Shown here one piece after another: positions 48,902 through 59,290 of a DNA stretch of 64,000 nt (position 1 is its first letter; each line of letters starts with the position of its first letter). Under the pieces are notes generated by a model that saw only the letters and a list, made by a program, of their open reading frames with translations, was not told the DNA's origin and searched no databases. A program made the position numbers and the translations under genes. The stretch is from Curvularia sp. ZM96 (Eukaryota; Ascomycota; Dothideomycetes; Pleosporales; Pleosporaceae), in contig JAJGBQ010000004.1 of NCBI GenBank assembly GCA_022457065.1, forward strand, positions 1,550,001 through 1,614,000, written 5' to 3'.

Positions 48902-50122
48902 CTACATCGATAGAGTATTGTCGAGCCAGTCGAACACAATCTGGTTGGCAAAAGTAAAAGCCCCAGTATGGCAGTGCGCACTTGCAGCATCTTCATCTGT
49001 AAGAACAACATGGGTCCCCAGGTCCCCCAAAGCATCCTTCACCATGGCAGGCTGACCCTGGAAAAACACGTCGTCTGATGCCTCGCAAATCAAGACAGGC
49101 TTCTTGACTTTGTCCGTTATTCCCGATAATGTCATCAGCTTTACCCTTTCCATGAATTCCGCGAAACTGTCGACAGCAAAGCTATAAGTGCCATGCTCGG
49201 CCGCCCATCGCACTGCTGTCGGCGCCTTGCCGCTTGCAAGGAGCTTTCCCATGATGTCGTTGAGCTGGCCTGCGTCTCCCGCTTCATAGGGGGCCTTTGC
49301 ATCAGATGGTAACAGCCCGGAGAAGGCTAAAGATCCGTCGAAGACGCCATCAACGGCAACAGTGGCCGCTATGCGAGGCTCGAATGCTGCAGCCCGCACG
49401 CAAAGATAGCCACCTAGTGACCAACCGACCAGTGCGATACGTTTGGAATCAACCTCGGGCCGTGCGACGAGGTGGTCTACCACAGGCGATACAACTCTCT
49501 CCCAATCGTGGATGAAGCCCAGACCTTGTTGTTGACGCACCGTTGGCTGACCTGGTCCTTCGTAAGTCATGAAATTGTACCCGCGCTCGAGAGCCGCAAA
49601 ACCGAAGGCATGTAGAAGTTCCTCTTGAGAGCCATCAAAACCGCTGCCAGCAATCAACGTGGGCTTCGGTGTGGCCGTATCGCCTGACGCTGCGGGATAG
49701 AATATGGCAGGGATGTCAAATCCGTCTCCTTTTAATAGCAGACGCTGGCCAGGTTGGGGCAAAAGCGCAATGGCTTTATCAAAACATGACATCTGCTGGT
49801 CCAAGAGGGAGCGAATGCGTGGATCGTCGGGTCGGCCATGAAGGAAGAACTCGGCAGAGCGAAAATAGGTTGCCGCACGGAAGTAGGCGTCTCGAGCCGA
49901 GACAGGGTGTTTGTCGCCATTGATTGCTTCGGCCTGCTTGCTGATATGAAGTGCGAGCTTGTTGAAGCCGTCATAATAGGATTCAAAGTCGCCAGGTTTC
50001 AGCAAGGCCGCGACTTTGAGCACCTCACCCACGTCCGCACCACCGTAACGTGCAGCTCCAAGGATGCGGAGGACTTCGAAGCCAAAATGCGGGTCAGAAG
50101 TAAGTGAAAAAGTACCGGACAT
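48902..50122 (-). CDS. Alpha/beta hydrolase, DHPON-hydrolase / FrsA-like
   Basis: An intronless gene of 406 residues. The N-terminal helical domain (residues 1-120, with GDFESYYDGFNKLA and AYFRAATYFRSAEFFLHG) is typical of the group containing 2,6-dihydroxypseudooxynicotine hydrolase and related C-C bond or ester hydrolases. The catalytic domain has the nucleophile elbow GWSLGG (Ser near 235), an acid in EASDDVFF (about 355) and a His in SAHCHTGA (about 383-385). There is no signal peptide. Members of this group are often found in fungal secondary-metabolite or aromatic-degradation clusters. It is divergent (694 bp) from a Zn2Cys6 regulator, and a broken partial copy lies beyond top3. Substrate unknown. 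Confidence 0.85.
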   Translation of the reverse strand: MSGTFSLTSDPHFGFEVLRILGAARYGGADVGEVLKVAALLKPGDFESYYDGFNKLALHISKQAEAINGDKHPVSARDAYFRAATYFRSAEFFLHGRPDDPRIRSLLDQQMSCFDKAIALLPQPGQRLLLKGDGFDIPAIFYPAASGDTATPKPTLIAGSGFDGSQEELLHAFGFAALERGYNFMTYEGPGQPTVRQQQGLGFIHDWERVVSPVVDHLVARPEVDSKRIALVGWSLGGYLCVRAAAFEPRIAATVAVDGVFDGSLAFSGLLPSDAKAPYEAGDAGQLNDIMGKLLASGKAPTAVRWAAEHGTYSFAVDSFAEFMERVKLMTLSGITDKVKKPVLICEASDDVFFQGQPAMVKDALGDLGTHVVLTDEDAASAHCHTGAFTFANQIVFDWLDNTLSM

Positions 50123-50816
50123 GATGTTTTTAAAGAGAAACTGTGTTTAGATTACGTTGTGGATATCGTAGACTGATGCAAATTGATATTGGAATCCAAG
50201 GTGAGCATGGTAGAGATATTTATGCCAAACGGCCCTTGCCACTGACGGCGAATGTATATGGTAAGAAGAACGTGCGACACCATGACCATGGTGCCATATC
50301 CTGCATAGCAGTATTCAGTCTCGTCAATGGGTTTGCTACTAAGGATAGAGACAATGCGTTCGGCGTGTTGCTGTTATGTACGGCGTATCATGCTGCCAAT
50401 CTGGGTTAGATTGTCGTGGGCACGGACCGCCTCTCCACATCACTGCGCAGCTGCAACGACGTCACAATGCAGGCAGCGAACCACAGTCGACATGTACTAC
50501 CCAACCCAGCGTATCATGATTCCTATCCTAGACCAAAAAGAGGGGCAAACCCAGTACCCAAGAGTGCTTTGTCATACAATGTTGCACAGTAGCAGGGCAT
50601 CATGTTGAATGCAATGCTCGAATTAACGTTTCGGCCGGACTTAGTGACGCGAATTCGCGCAAAGTTAGAGCCGAAGTCCCGCGACACTAGGCTATTGTAC
50701 TCTTGCTCTTAACTTTACAGATCGGGAAGACGATTCAAACTCCTAACTGGAACACATACTTGCTCTGAGTACATGCCGTTTCGCAGGTTGTGAGATTATC
50801 ACGCCATCGTTTGATA
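50123..50816. promoter_or_regulatory. Divergent promoter region between the hydrolase and the Zn2Cys6 regulator
   Basis: 694 bp without a supported gene. CGG/CCG half-sites are present (TCGGCCGGA at about 50631; TCCCGGGA at about 50828 lies just inside the regulator), which is the class of site Zn2Cys6 factors bind. This is suggestive only. Confidence 0.4.
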
Positions 50817-52544
50817 ATGGTCGGCATCCCGGGACGATCCAAAGCTTGCCTTAGTTGCTTAAGACGGAGAAAAGCAGTAAGTCAGCAGAGCACCCACCCA
50901 TTTACCTTTCTCGATCCTGGTTCAATCATGCTCTTCAATATGGTTGGCTTTATGATATCCGTTTGAGGCTCATTTAAACTGGTAGTGCGATCTTAGTCGT
51001 CCCATCTGCAAGCAATGCCAGAGGCTTGGTCTCGACTGCACTTGGTACAAGCAGCACACCATTTTTGTGGACACCACAGTCAAAACGGCTCTCAGCGCCA
51101 GGAAAAGTTATCTCTCATCACCATCGTCGTCATTGTCGTCGTCGTCATCTAGCACACAGGAGCGGCAGAATTTGCAAAAAGTCTCGCCCATAAGGTTTGC
51201 AGGTTCGCCTCAGTGCTTAGCATCCCAAAATGACTATATCAGTCTATTCATGGATGTTTATCTGCCGATGGGTTACCACACCTCCTCCGGAATTCCTAAT
51301 TGTTCCACAACAAGTTGGATCGTAGCAACTTGTGCTGCTGCGCGCAATCGTAATGGAACGCATGATATGTTAAAACTTGCCTTTATTGCCTGTTCTCTTT
51401 GCATGCTAGGATCACAGCAGGCGGACGACAGGATTCTCGGAGAAGGCCGTCTTGCCTACCGTCGTGCCTTGCTGCAGTTGGCGGAGGGGTTGCAAAATGT
51501 TGACAATACCAATAGGTTGACTCTTGTTAGAACCGCCAGAATGCTCGGTCTTTTTGAGGTATAGTGTAATGGAGATTTATCATTTGTTTTCACTAATAGC
51601 TAATTTCCACTCAGATATTTTTCAGTCAGGATAGCCACGGCGATCTTGCTCATGAACATGCTTGGAGTGTCCACAACAACGGCGAGCGGTATCTACTACT
51701 CAGCGGTAATGCGGATATGTACCAAAGCGGCGAAGCCCATCAAATCTTTGCAGACGGTCGTCTTCATATTGTAAGAGCAATGATTGTTTTTAAATATTCA
51801 TCCTTACAGAACGCATAGGCTGCTAGAAACATTTTTACAAGGACGGCCTCAGTACTCGACGAATGGCAGTGGAAGACGATCCCTTGGCTAGAGTGTTCCA
51901 AAACGCCAAAGGATCTTCTATTGGACTTATTCATTGAACTCCCAAGGCTTTTCGAAACATTTGACAAGCTTCGCAAAGGACACCGGCATGTCGGAACACA
52001 GGATCTAACGCAATACCTCGTTGAAAAGTTTTGCCATCTGAGCATCGAGCTTGGATCCTGGTATCTCACAATAGGATCGTGTCTCGAGTCTCAGATCATG
52101 ACGACAATGGCAGAAGAAGACAAAGCAGCCTCCGTGGAACACCTTGCTGGCGCCCAGCTGCTTGGTTTGTACTGGTGTTGCCTCCTTCTCTCCATTGAGC
52201 TCCGGCAAGCTGCCGCAGAGTTCCAAGAGGCGTGGACACTGGCTGAAGTTCCTACAACGGAGGGGGCGCAGACCATATGCAGGAAAATTCTCAAAGTCAT
52301 AGCTATGTTCCTCAGTCCACAGTCGGGGTGGTTCGGAACGAACCTTGCTGCATGTCCGCTTTTTCTCATTCATAACTATATTCAGAGACAAGAGCAAGTC
52401 GGACTCATGAAGAACGAGGCCCATATTCTACAAAAACTCCTGGAAACAGCGAAAGGGAAAGTCTTAGCTGCATGGATCCACAGTGCGACATGGTCGCGTA
52501 TAGCTACGCCTGCTGTTCATTGTAATCTTAGTCACAGGGCGTGA
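50817..52544 (+). CDS. Zn2Cys6 binuclear-cluster transcription factor
   Basis: Four exons (50817..50876, 50986..51558, 51615..51770, 51819..52544) total 505 codons, 504 residues; introns of 109, 56 and 48 bp, all phase 0. The zinc cluster is split over exons 1 and 2. Exon 1 ends ...ACLSCLRRRKA and exon 2 opens CDLSRPICKQCQRLGLDC. Joined, the spacing is Cys-x2-Cys-x6-Cys-x6-Cys-x2-Cys-x6-Cys, an exact canonical binuclear cluster. A Ser-rich linker (SSPSSSLSSSSSSTQ) follows, then the helical regulatory domain of the fungal-specific factor type (YISLFMDVYLPMGY, KLAFIACSLCMLG, SVLDEWQWKTIPW). A scan for single open frames would miss the DNA-binding half. It sits divergent from the alpha/beta hydrolase and may regulate it. 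Confidence 0.85.
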
Positions 52545-52987
52545 GCGGCAGGAGACTTGTAAGTGAAGGGCCAATCACGCTAAATAGGCAAATGTGGTAC
52601 AGTTAAAATCACTGGGTAAACGGAGTCACATAGGCTGTTCTATTCAAGGTGAGCAGAGTAAAAGATGCGAGATAGTCCCGATACATAAAGGCTAAGATGT
52701 AAAGAGTCGTAAGGTTTGGTACTTTGAAGTTTTAGCAATATTGACTTGGGCCGCTCTCTGAACAGTAATTCAGAGAGCTCTCTTAAGATGGTGTAATTTT
52801 TATGTAAAATTTACTCTTCTGAGAATGAATTTCTTTGTGCCTTCCACTTCATCGCCAGCCAGCCCGCCAAGGCTATTCCCACGTGACAACGCGCGACCCC
52901 GGAACTTCAATGCGACAGCGACAAACACGTCTCTCTCACCAACCGCAGCGCGAAATAAACCCGCATAAACTCCAGTTCGACCATAAA
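52545..52987. other. Intergenic between the Zn2Cys6 gene and the ELYS-like gene
   Basis: 443 bp, AT-rich in the left half. An imperfect inverted repeat of GAGAGC lies at about 52752-52783. It holds the ELYS promoter on the right. No gene. Confidence 0.4.
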
Positions 52988-54045
52988 ATGCTTGACGTGG
53001 AAGATTTCGGCGCTGTATACCGCGGCCTCCATTACAATGATGGGCTTGTACAAGAAATTCAATCATATCGGACTGCCCTTGGCGGGCGCACTTTCTTCGA
53101 GCGGTTGCTAGCCCTCCTTCAGATCAAAGGTGAGCTGCGAAGCAACCCAGTACTAATTATCTGCTGACATGACTTCCAGGCAGCAAGCTATACCCGCCGA
53201 AGTCTCCACAACAACTTCAGGATCTTCATCAGCGCATCGTCACCGCCGAGACAACGTTGCACAACAAACATTGCCTAGTATTTTACCTGCTCAAAGATCT
53301 TTCGGCGCAACACCATGATACCACGGAGCTCTCTGAAGCTTTCGCAAAAGACGTGCATCTCGAGAAGCGGTTCTGGACGTTTGTTGAAGGGCTATGGTTT
53401 CTCGACCACCTCCAGTTCTCAACTGCGGTCGGGCACTTGACGCATCCGAGCATAATACCAACCTTCCCGGACGAGATCATGCACACTCTGTTGACTGGGA
53501 GGGACAAACTGAACAGTTTAGGCATGGTGAGGGATCCAAAAGACGATATATTGGCACTTGCATATTACAACTGTGTTAAGCCGCCATTGGAGGACGAGAA
53601 AACAAGGATTGAGTTCGCAAAATATCTTGCCAGTCGCAGTGTCACCGACATGTATGATTGGATCCACAGCAGACCCGAACATGAGCAGAAGCCGCTACTC
53701 GAGATCCTTATCGAAGAGACACTAGACCACAATGCATGGACAGATCGCCCCGAAGATGGTGTATATACACGAGACACTAAAGCCTATGAGTTGGTCAGCC
53801 TGCCTTTCACTAATGATGAGGAGCAATTCGTCGAGAAACTCCTCACTGAAGGTAGGGGGCGAACGTTCCAGAACGCTCAAGATCTTGTGATGATGCGTAG
53901 AATCGCTACCGGAAAGTTGGCAGATGTCGCCGCCGACGTAGCCACTCGTGGACGGAGATTGGACGGAGTGAACTGGGACGTACTGAAAGATGGTGTCAAG
54001 AGAGGGCTAGGGCCCAGGAAGGATGAGAAAGACTTCATCGTCTAA
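52988..54045 (+). CDS. ELYS-like nuclear pore protein (Mel-28 / Ely5 domain)
   Basis: Exons 52988..53129 and 53180..54045 give 335 residues; the 50-bp intron (GTGAGC...TCCAG) splits a Gly codon. Fungal ELYS proteins are short, all-helical and bind the Y-shaped subcomplex of the nuclear pore; animal ELYS is far larger. The domain core is visible in CLVFYLLKDL, RFWTFVEGLWFLDHLQFSTAVGHLTHPSI as two linked segments, and PTFPDEIMHTLL. The alpha-solenoid continues (ILALAYYNCVKPPL, VTDMYDWI). The C-terminus is basic (RRLDGVNWDVLKDGVKRGLG). If the gene at 3292 is Nup37, the window holds two partners of the same pore subcomplex. Confidence 0.8.
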
Positions 54046-55000
54046 TATGGTCGACCTACCAAGAAAACTGAGACAGGGTATTTGCATAGCGGCTGGCGCA
54101 TGGATATTGGTTCGGAGGTAAAGGCCTAATGTATCTCTGGTTCCAATACATGACTCGATCCGTTTCTCACTGGACGAGCATGGCGAGGTTAGGGTTTCAC
54201 TTCTTCGTCCATGGACATGGGTTGCCTCTAATTTCCATCTACGTCCCCATCCGCACATTCCTGGCAATTCTCAGCCACTCTCTTTGCCTTTCAGACTTGC
54301 GTATTCAAGGCTTGTTTCTCTTGCACATTCTCAGGGAATGCCTGCTCTTTGTCTGCAAAAATGCCAACAATGCACCCGGCAGTAAAAAAAGTCCTTCTGC
54401 AGCCTTTGTAGACAAGTGTAAGGCCCGACTAACGCGTAGCATACGTTGATTATCTGCATGCCTAGAACGAGGCATTAAAGAGGCTACATGTTGCTTCTTA
54501 TGAAAAGGGTCTGGAAAGGGCCTGCAAAGGGCCTGAAAACAGTCCTCAGAGTCAGCTTCTCTGAGATTGCTAAGAGGGTAAGTACTGCTGCATGGTCTTG
54601 TCACAAAGGAACATCATGGGCTCCATGTCACGGGGCCATGGCGTGTTCGCAAACGCTAAACGGAACATGTGTACTGCCCCAGTAAACGGGTCTTGAGATG
54701 TAAAGTAACACTCTTCAGAACGTCCATCTTCCATTCATTAGGCGTTCAATGTATGCATGATAGAATCACGTGCTTACGCGATAGGGTGCCTGACGCGCTA
54801 CTGCACCTCATCTTTGGCATCGTGCTGGAAAGCAGTCACTATCTTTGCAGCCACGTCATATCGACTCGCTTACAACAACTCATTCCATGCTGCGAAGGGT
54901 CATTTGCTTGGTTTCTCAAACAAGTCTGATCCGCCAGCAGCGACAGCCTGCGCCTGTTCCACCTGTGTGTCTCTACGCCTTCATACGCCTGTCCACAGCC
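54046..55000. other. Intergenic between the ELYS-like and YdeI-like genes
   Basis: 955 bp. Short frames on both strands have no family look. The 55 codons upstream of 55001 are open in the YdeI frame (from 54845) and include MLRRVICLVSQ, a possible but unsupported longer start. Confidence 0.4.
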
Positions 55001-55696
55001 ATGCCAACTCCACCCCAGGACCCCGAGTTTCCTGTACAAGCTTTCCCCACGGTAGCGGACTTCGAAGCGTTCCTTGACCGAGAACACATGATATCTCCAG
55101 GCGTCTTTGTGAAACTCGCTAAGAAGAGCTCTGGTATACCCTCTATCACAGCGGCTGAAGCCGTTGAAGTTGCGCTTTGCTACGGCTGGATCGATGGCCG
55201 TTCAAACGCTATCGATAGTGCTTGGTGGAAGGTTCGTTATACACCACGTCGTGCAAAGAGCATCTGGTCCCAGAAGAACGTAACCACGGTAGCGCGGCTC
55301 ATTGATGAGGGCCGTATGCGTCCTGCAGGGCTGGCGGCGGTCGACGCTGCAAAGGCAGACGGGAGATGGGACCGCGCATATGCAGGCCCTGCCACAATCG
55401 TGGTACCAGACGATTTCAAGACAGTGCTAGCCAAAGTACCGGCCGCCAAAACAATTTGGGAGAATATGAACAAGAGCGAGCGATATCCGATTTTATTGAA
55501 GATAGAGATGGGGGCGCAAACAGGAAGGTCGAAGCGAATAGATGCTGCAATGCAGAAACTCACTGCTGGCTGTCACCCAGGCACTACTACGACCAGAGCA
55601 GGTCGAAACTCTACGTCCAACAAAAGTCGTGGTGTCCAGAAACGAAGTACCAGTAGCAAGTCAACTAGACCAGGGCTTCGTAAACGAAAGACTTGA
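55001..55696 (+). CDS. YdeI/OmdA-family protein (bacteriocin-protection-like)
   Basis: One exon of 231 residues from the ATG at 55001 (MPTPPQDPEFPVQAF). The YdeI core is clear: DFEAFLDREHMISPGVFVKLAKK, then ALCYGWIDGRSNAID, RYTPRRAKSIWSQKN and LIDEGRMRPAGLAAV as successive landmarks. The C-terminal OmdA-type helical segment follows (ERYPILLKIEMGAQTGRSKRIDAAMQKL). In bacteria relatives are linked to resistance to bacteriocins or peptides, but the biochemistry is not settled. The last 45 residues are unusual, rich in Thr, Ser, Arg and Lys (GRNSTSNKSRGVQKRS, ending RKRKT), and may be a read-on after a lost stop or a fungal nuclear-type tail. Bacterial origin by ancient transfer is plausible. Confidence 0.82.
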   Translation: MPTPPQDPEFPVQAFPTVADFEAFLDREHMISPGVFVKLAKKSSGIPSITAAEAVEVALCYGWIDGRSNAIDSAWWKVRYTPRRAKSIWSQKNVTTVARLIDEGRMRPAGLAAVDAAKADGRWDRAYAGPATIVVPDDFKTVLAKVPAAKTIWENMNKSERYPILLKIEMGAQTGRSKRIDAAMQKLTAGCHPGTTTTRAGRNSTSNKSRGVQKRSTSSKSTRPGLRKRKT

Positions 55697-56060
55697 TTCA
55701 CAATATCATGGGTGTCTCGCCATTCTCAGCGCTATTAGTTGGTTGTCTAATTATGACACAAAGGCAAGAAACGTAGGGTGATGGGGATCCGCTATCACTC
55801 GTCCATTTAACTAGCAATCTACCTAACTTTAGCTCTACTATAGCGTAGAGGGTACTCATCTGCAAACCCCTCATCATAGGAGTGAAAGTGCCACAATATC
55901 ATAAGGTACAAGCTACAACACTCATCTACAAGCCTAGATATAGTAATGTATACTACTAATTCGAGATATTCTAAATAGATAAGGGGTAGAATTATGAAAC
56001 ATATATCGCCATAGTTATTCTGGTGAGTACAGAGGCAGACAATTGCTATATCAGAAGGTT
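55697..56060. other. TA-rich degenerate intergenic DNA
   Basis: From about 55790 to 56060 the sequence is dominated by TA, CTA and TAG steps with few G or C runs, unlike the balanced DNA elsewhere. This looks like mutated, possibly RIP-affected relic sequence. No gene is seen. Confidence 0.5.
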
Positions 56061-56064
56061 TTTC

Positions 56065-56700
56065 CTAGAGCAGCTCTCGAGGATGATCCTCGCCCGGGAG
56101 TTCATGGGCCAAATCCGTATGATGCGTCGCCGACTCAGTCTTGGACTTTTCTCCTCCACTTAACTCTGGCTTGGTCCATTCAGGCAAACTCTCAACTCCA
56201 GTGTTGACTCTATTCTTCCGCTTCCGTCTCCAAAAAAGCAGTACGCCGGCACACGCCAAGATTACCACGGAAGCTACTCCTATTCCTATCCCTGCTTTTG
56301 CCCCTGTTGAAAGACTGTCACCCATGTTCAGGGCATTAATAGGTGAACTTGACGAAATACTATCACCGGAGTTCGGATTCCTGGTAGGTGAGGGTGGGGA
56401 AGACGAGCCTGCCTAGCTGGATGAACTTGGAAAATCATTCTTCCGTGCTGTTATGTAGAGGGGTGGCATTAACATTGCACCAAATGTTATGACAGTGGTA
56501 GCAACCGTCGATTGCACCGACGAACTGGCAATCTCATCTGTTGAAGTGAGGGGTACCGACGTTACGGTCCATATCGATGTTGTATCCCAGGTAAGAGTCT
56601 TTGTCTGTCGTTACTTGATGCTAGATATGCACTGGTCTGGTTGGATAATTGTACCAGAGCATAATGAGAAAGCGATGTGATTAGGAACCAGAACCCACCT
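56065..56700 (-). pseudogene. Decayed Ser/Thr-rich single-span membrane protein
   Basis: One minus-strand frame reads as the C-terminal half of a fungal cell-surface protein. In order it has TWDTTSIWTVTSVPLTS, a Thr/Val-rich stretch, PLYITARKNDFPSSSS, then a Ser-rich linker. A membrane span follows from STGAKAGIGIGVAS to CAGVLLFWRRKRK, and a cytoplasmic tail ends HPRELL (stop at 56065). A TAG at 56415-56413 interrupts the Ser-rich linker, and a TAA at 56613-56611 precedes TWDTTS. Both can come from CAG or CAA by C-to-T change. No start or signal peptide was found upstream. The TAA could sit in an intron, but the TAG has no convincing splice bypass. Adjacent DNA is TA-rich. Confidence 0.55.
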
Positions 56701-57512
56701 TTGTGGCGGACTAATACATGCTAAGAATAATCCGTACGCAGATCGAGCTATCCCTAGCGAGTATGGGGCCAAAACTAGCAAGCTTAACTGACTTAAGATA
56801 ACGTTTAATAAAAAACGTTCGTAGTCATGAGTCAAATTGGCTCGGGTTTTTCCTCATTAGTTTCAGCCACGTTATCTCCCACAGCTATATCTGGATAGCT
56901 GACGTGGCGAATAGCGCACGTGGCGTACACATGAGTATATGCTAACTCACTTCACTCCTGTAAAACCAGAATCACGCAAGTTACACGATGGTTTGAGATC
57001 TAAGAATGACCTTTCTATGTGTTACCGTCCGGTTATGGACAGATTGGATAACCTGGTGCACTGTATCTATGTGCCGGGCGACTCGAGCATTTGCTAATGC
57101 AATTTTGTTGAGAAAATGCAGAAGCTAGCATTTTCTTCAGAAAGGTGGTCACTGATTAATGTATCTATACTTAGTTAGTATTTATCGCTACAAAACAGGC
57201 AGTACCATGGACTATGAGAGCACATACTAAGGTGCTGCAATGTGCAGTCACTTCATGAGTGCAGCCACAGAAGAAAACGGAACCCCAAGCTGGAAAGTCA
57301 TATGCGTGTACATTTAAAAGAAGTAAAAGAAATCAGACATGACTTACATTCAAAGCTTCAATGGCGCATGTCTCGTTCGTCCTTTTTCCAAAAGCACAAT
57401 AACGCAGCGTTTCGTTACCACCTGTACGCCCTTCCAATTTGAACATTTTATGCCCCTCAGACCCAATCGAATTTCCATCACCTCCTCTTCTCTTCACCTC
57501 TACGCTATCACG
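56701..57512. other. Intergenic, AT-leaning
   Basis: About 800 bp with no supported gene; it may continue the relic on its left. A repeated short element GACGTGGCG/CACGTGGCG occurs at about 56900-56923. Confidence 0.35.
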
Positions 57513-57899
57513 TCACCCACTGCAAAACACCCTCGATTTCTGACACCTCGTATGCGCTGTTACCCCACCGCTGTCAACGCTATGTCTCGCACTTAATCTC
57601 GGAACACTCTGTCTCCTATCTCCACTACTCCTGACACCCTTTCCCCTATTCCTCTTGTCCAGCGGTGAATAGCACACAATCCAGCTTGTGGGTCTATGTA
57701 GCGTAAGGTCTGTTTGTGCGGGTAACGGTACTACGTAATACGGGCGCGGTGACTCGTTCACGGTGGGAATAAGGTCGTCTTCGGACTGTGTGTATCTCGA
57801 GGCTTGATAGTTTCCTAGTGTCGAACCTGGGGAAGCCGTGTTATGGGAGGAGCATGCGAGGGTGGAGATCCATCTCCGGAAGGATTTTGAAAGGCCCAT
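57513..57899 (-). CDS. Hypothetical small protein, weakly supported
   Basis: An ATG-started open frame of 128 codons beginning MGLSKSFRRWISTLACSSHN. The Met-Gly start with a basic amphipathic segment and a nearby Cys could suit lipid modification. No family is recognised, the rest is polar and mixed, and there is no splice or neighbour evidence. I list it because it is the only open frame in a 2-kb stretch with a fairly protein-like start. Confidence 0.25.
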   Translation of the reverse strand: MGLSKSFRRWISTLACSSHNTASPGSTLGNYQASRYTQSEDDLIPTVNESPRPYYVVPLPAQTDLTLHRPTSWIVCYSPLDKRNRGKGVRSSGDRRQSVPRLSARHSVDSGGVTAHTRCQKSRVFCSG

Positions 57900-59290
57900 T
57901 CTTGCGTGTTTTTGCTGGCAAAGGTTGAGTCCGGTGCGAATGGTGTGTTGTGGGAATTTGCGGGGTTCGAAGAGGTAAAGTTGGTCGGTTGGCAGGCTCC
58001 TTTGCTGCCAGGTTGAGGGAAACTAGCGAATGATCGTCTTATTGATAGTTTTCATATACGAGCGGTAGAGCCGAGGATACTAGGAACGCAAGGGATGGTA
58101 GCAGTCCTTCCTTTCACCAGGGAATGCCCTTGAAGATTATCGCCGGACGAAACACTATTTGTGCATGTTTCTCCCTCCCATGTCAAACTGGCCTCATCAC
58201 CTCCGCATTCCTGAATCCCACATCCCTTTCCTTACAGAACAGCCTGTGGCTTATTGGCAGAATGATGCAAACCACGCCACACAACCCATTATCCAGATTC
58301 TCCGTCTGCCGTAGCTTGGCGCAGAAAATGGAACCACCCGCATCCTTCATACAGAAATCATCCTCGCTCCCCACAAACTCCGGTTCCAATACATGACTAG
58401 GCGTAAGAGATAAAAACAAAGGGCCAAAATGAAGAATCGACATGCACATCACCAAAGAATAGCACTACCACTGTCATCACCACCATGAATAGAACCCACC
58501 CGTTCGCAGCCAGTCGAGTGGGGCAAAAAGTAACTGCGCGGCCCGAAGAAAACGCTCGGTTCGCACACCTCCCCGGCTTCTTCAGCCGGGCCCCCTAGCC
58601 CAAGACAATCCAGACCGTACGCATTTATGCAGCCATCTTGCACAAATCTGCATCTCGCTTACGGCTATTTTCTCTGTGCTTCAGACGCAGGCCAGTGGCG
58701 TTGCCGGTCTACTTACCACGTTGTGCAAATGGTCACGACAGCGGGTGGGGGTCTTTGTTTTTCAAGGATTACATTTTCAGGACAAGCAAGGGGGGTTCTT
58801 CTGGTGGTTTTATTCCTGTTCGGGTATCGAAATGTGGGGTAGTTTGGGCGACAGGAGAAGGAGAAGGTGTTTACTACCTTGGTATGGAATAAACGATGAT
58901 TGAAACTATTGAGTGTCCACGTGATGCCTTATATCCGTTCTTTTATTGTGGCGGGCGGGTAGTTTTTTCATGTTTCGGTTCTACGGCATACCAGCAAATA
59001 TAGCAAAAAGGGGAAAGAAATGGTTAGTAGCGGAACTTTTGCCCAAAAGCTCAAGACACTATTGTTGAATTGTGGACTTGACCGTATTTTGCTAACTGGC
59101 GAATTCAATATACTCTAACGGGTGCAACCCGTATCAAAACTTTACATACGTGAATAATCTTCCCTGTCTTGATTTCCCAAAGTCGATAAGTAACTATATA
59201 AAAATGCTTTCCGGTGCTGCAAATCATCCAGCGCAGATGAATGCGCTACCCTGCAGATTGCCACGAGTGAGATCGACATAATCCCCCTCT
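57900..59290. other. Intergenic upstream of the hypothetical frame and downstream of the Ymc1-type carrier
   Basis: 1.4 kb. Frames at 58124..58903 on both strands lack family features. The right end is AT-rich carrier 3'-flank. No gene is called. Confidence 0.4.

Noticed and set aside
54305..54604. Minus-strand 99-codon frame downstream of the ELYS-like gene
   Set aside because: No family features and no plausible splice partners; likely 3'-flank.
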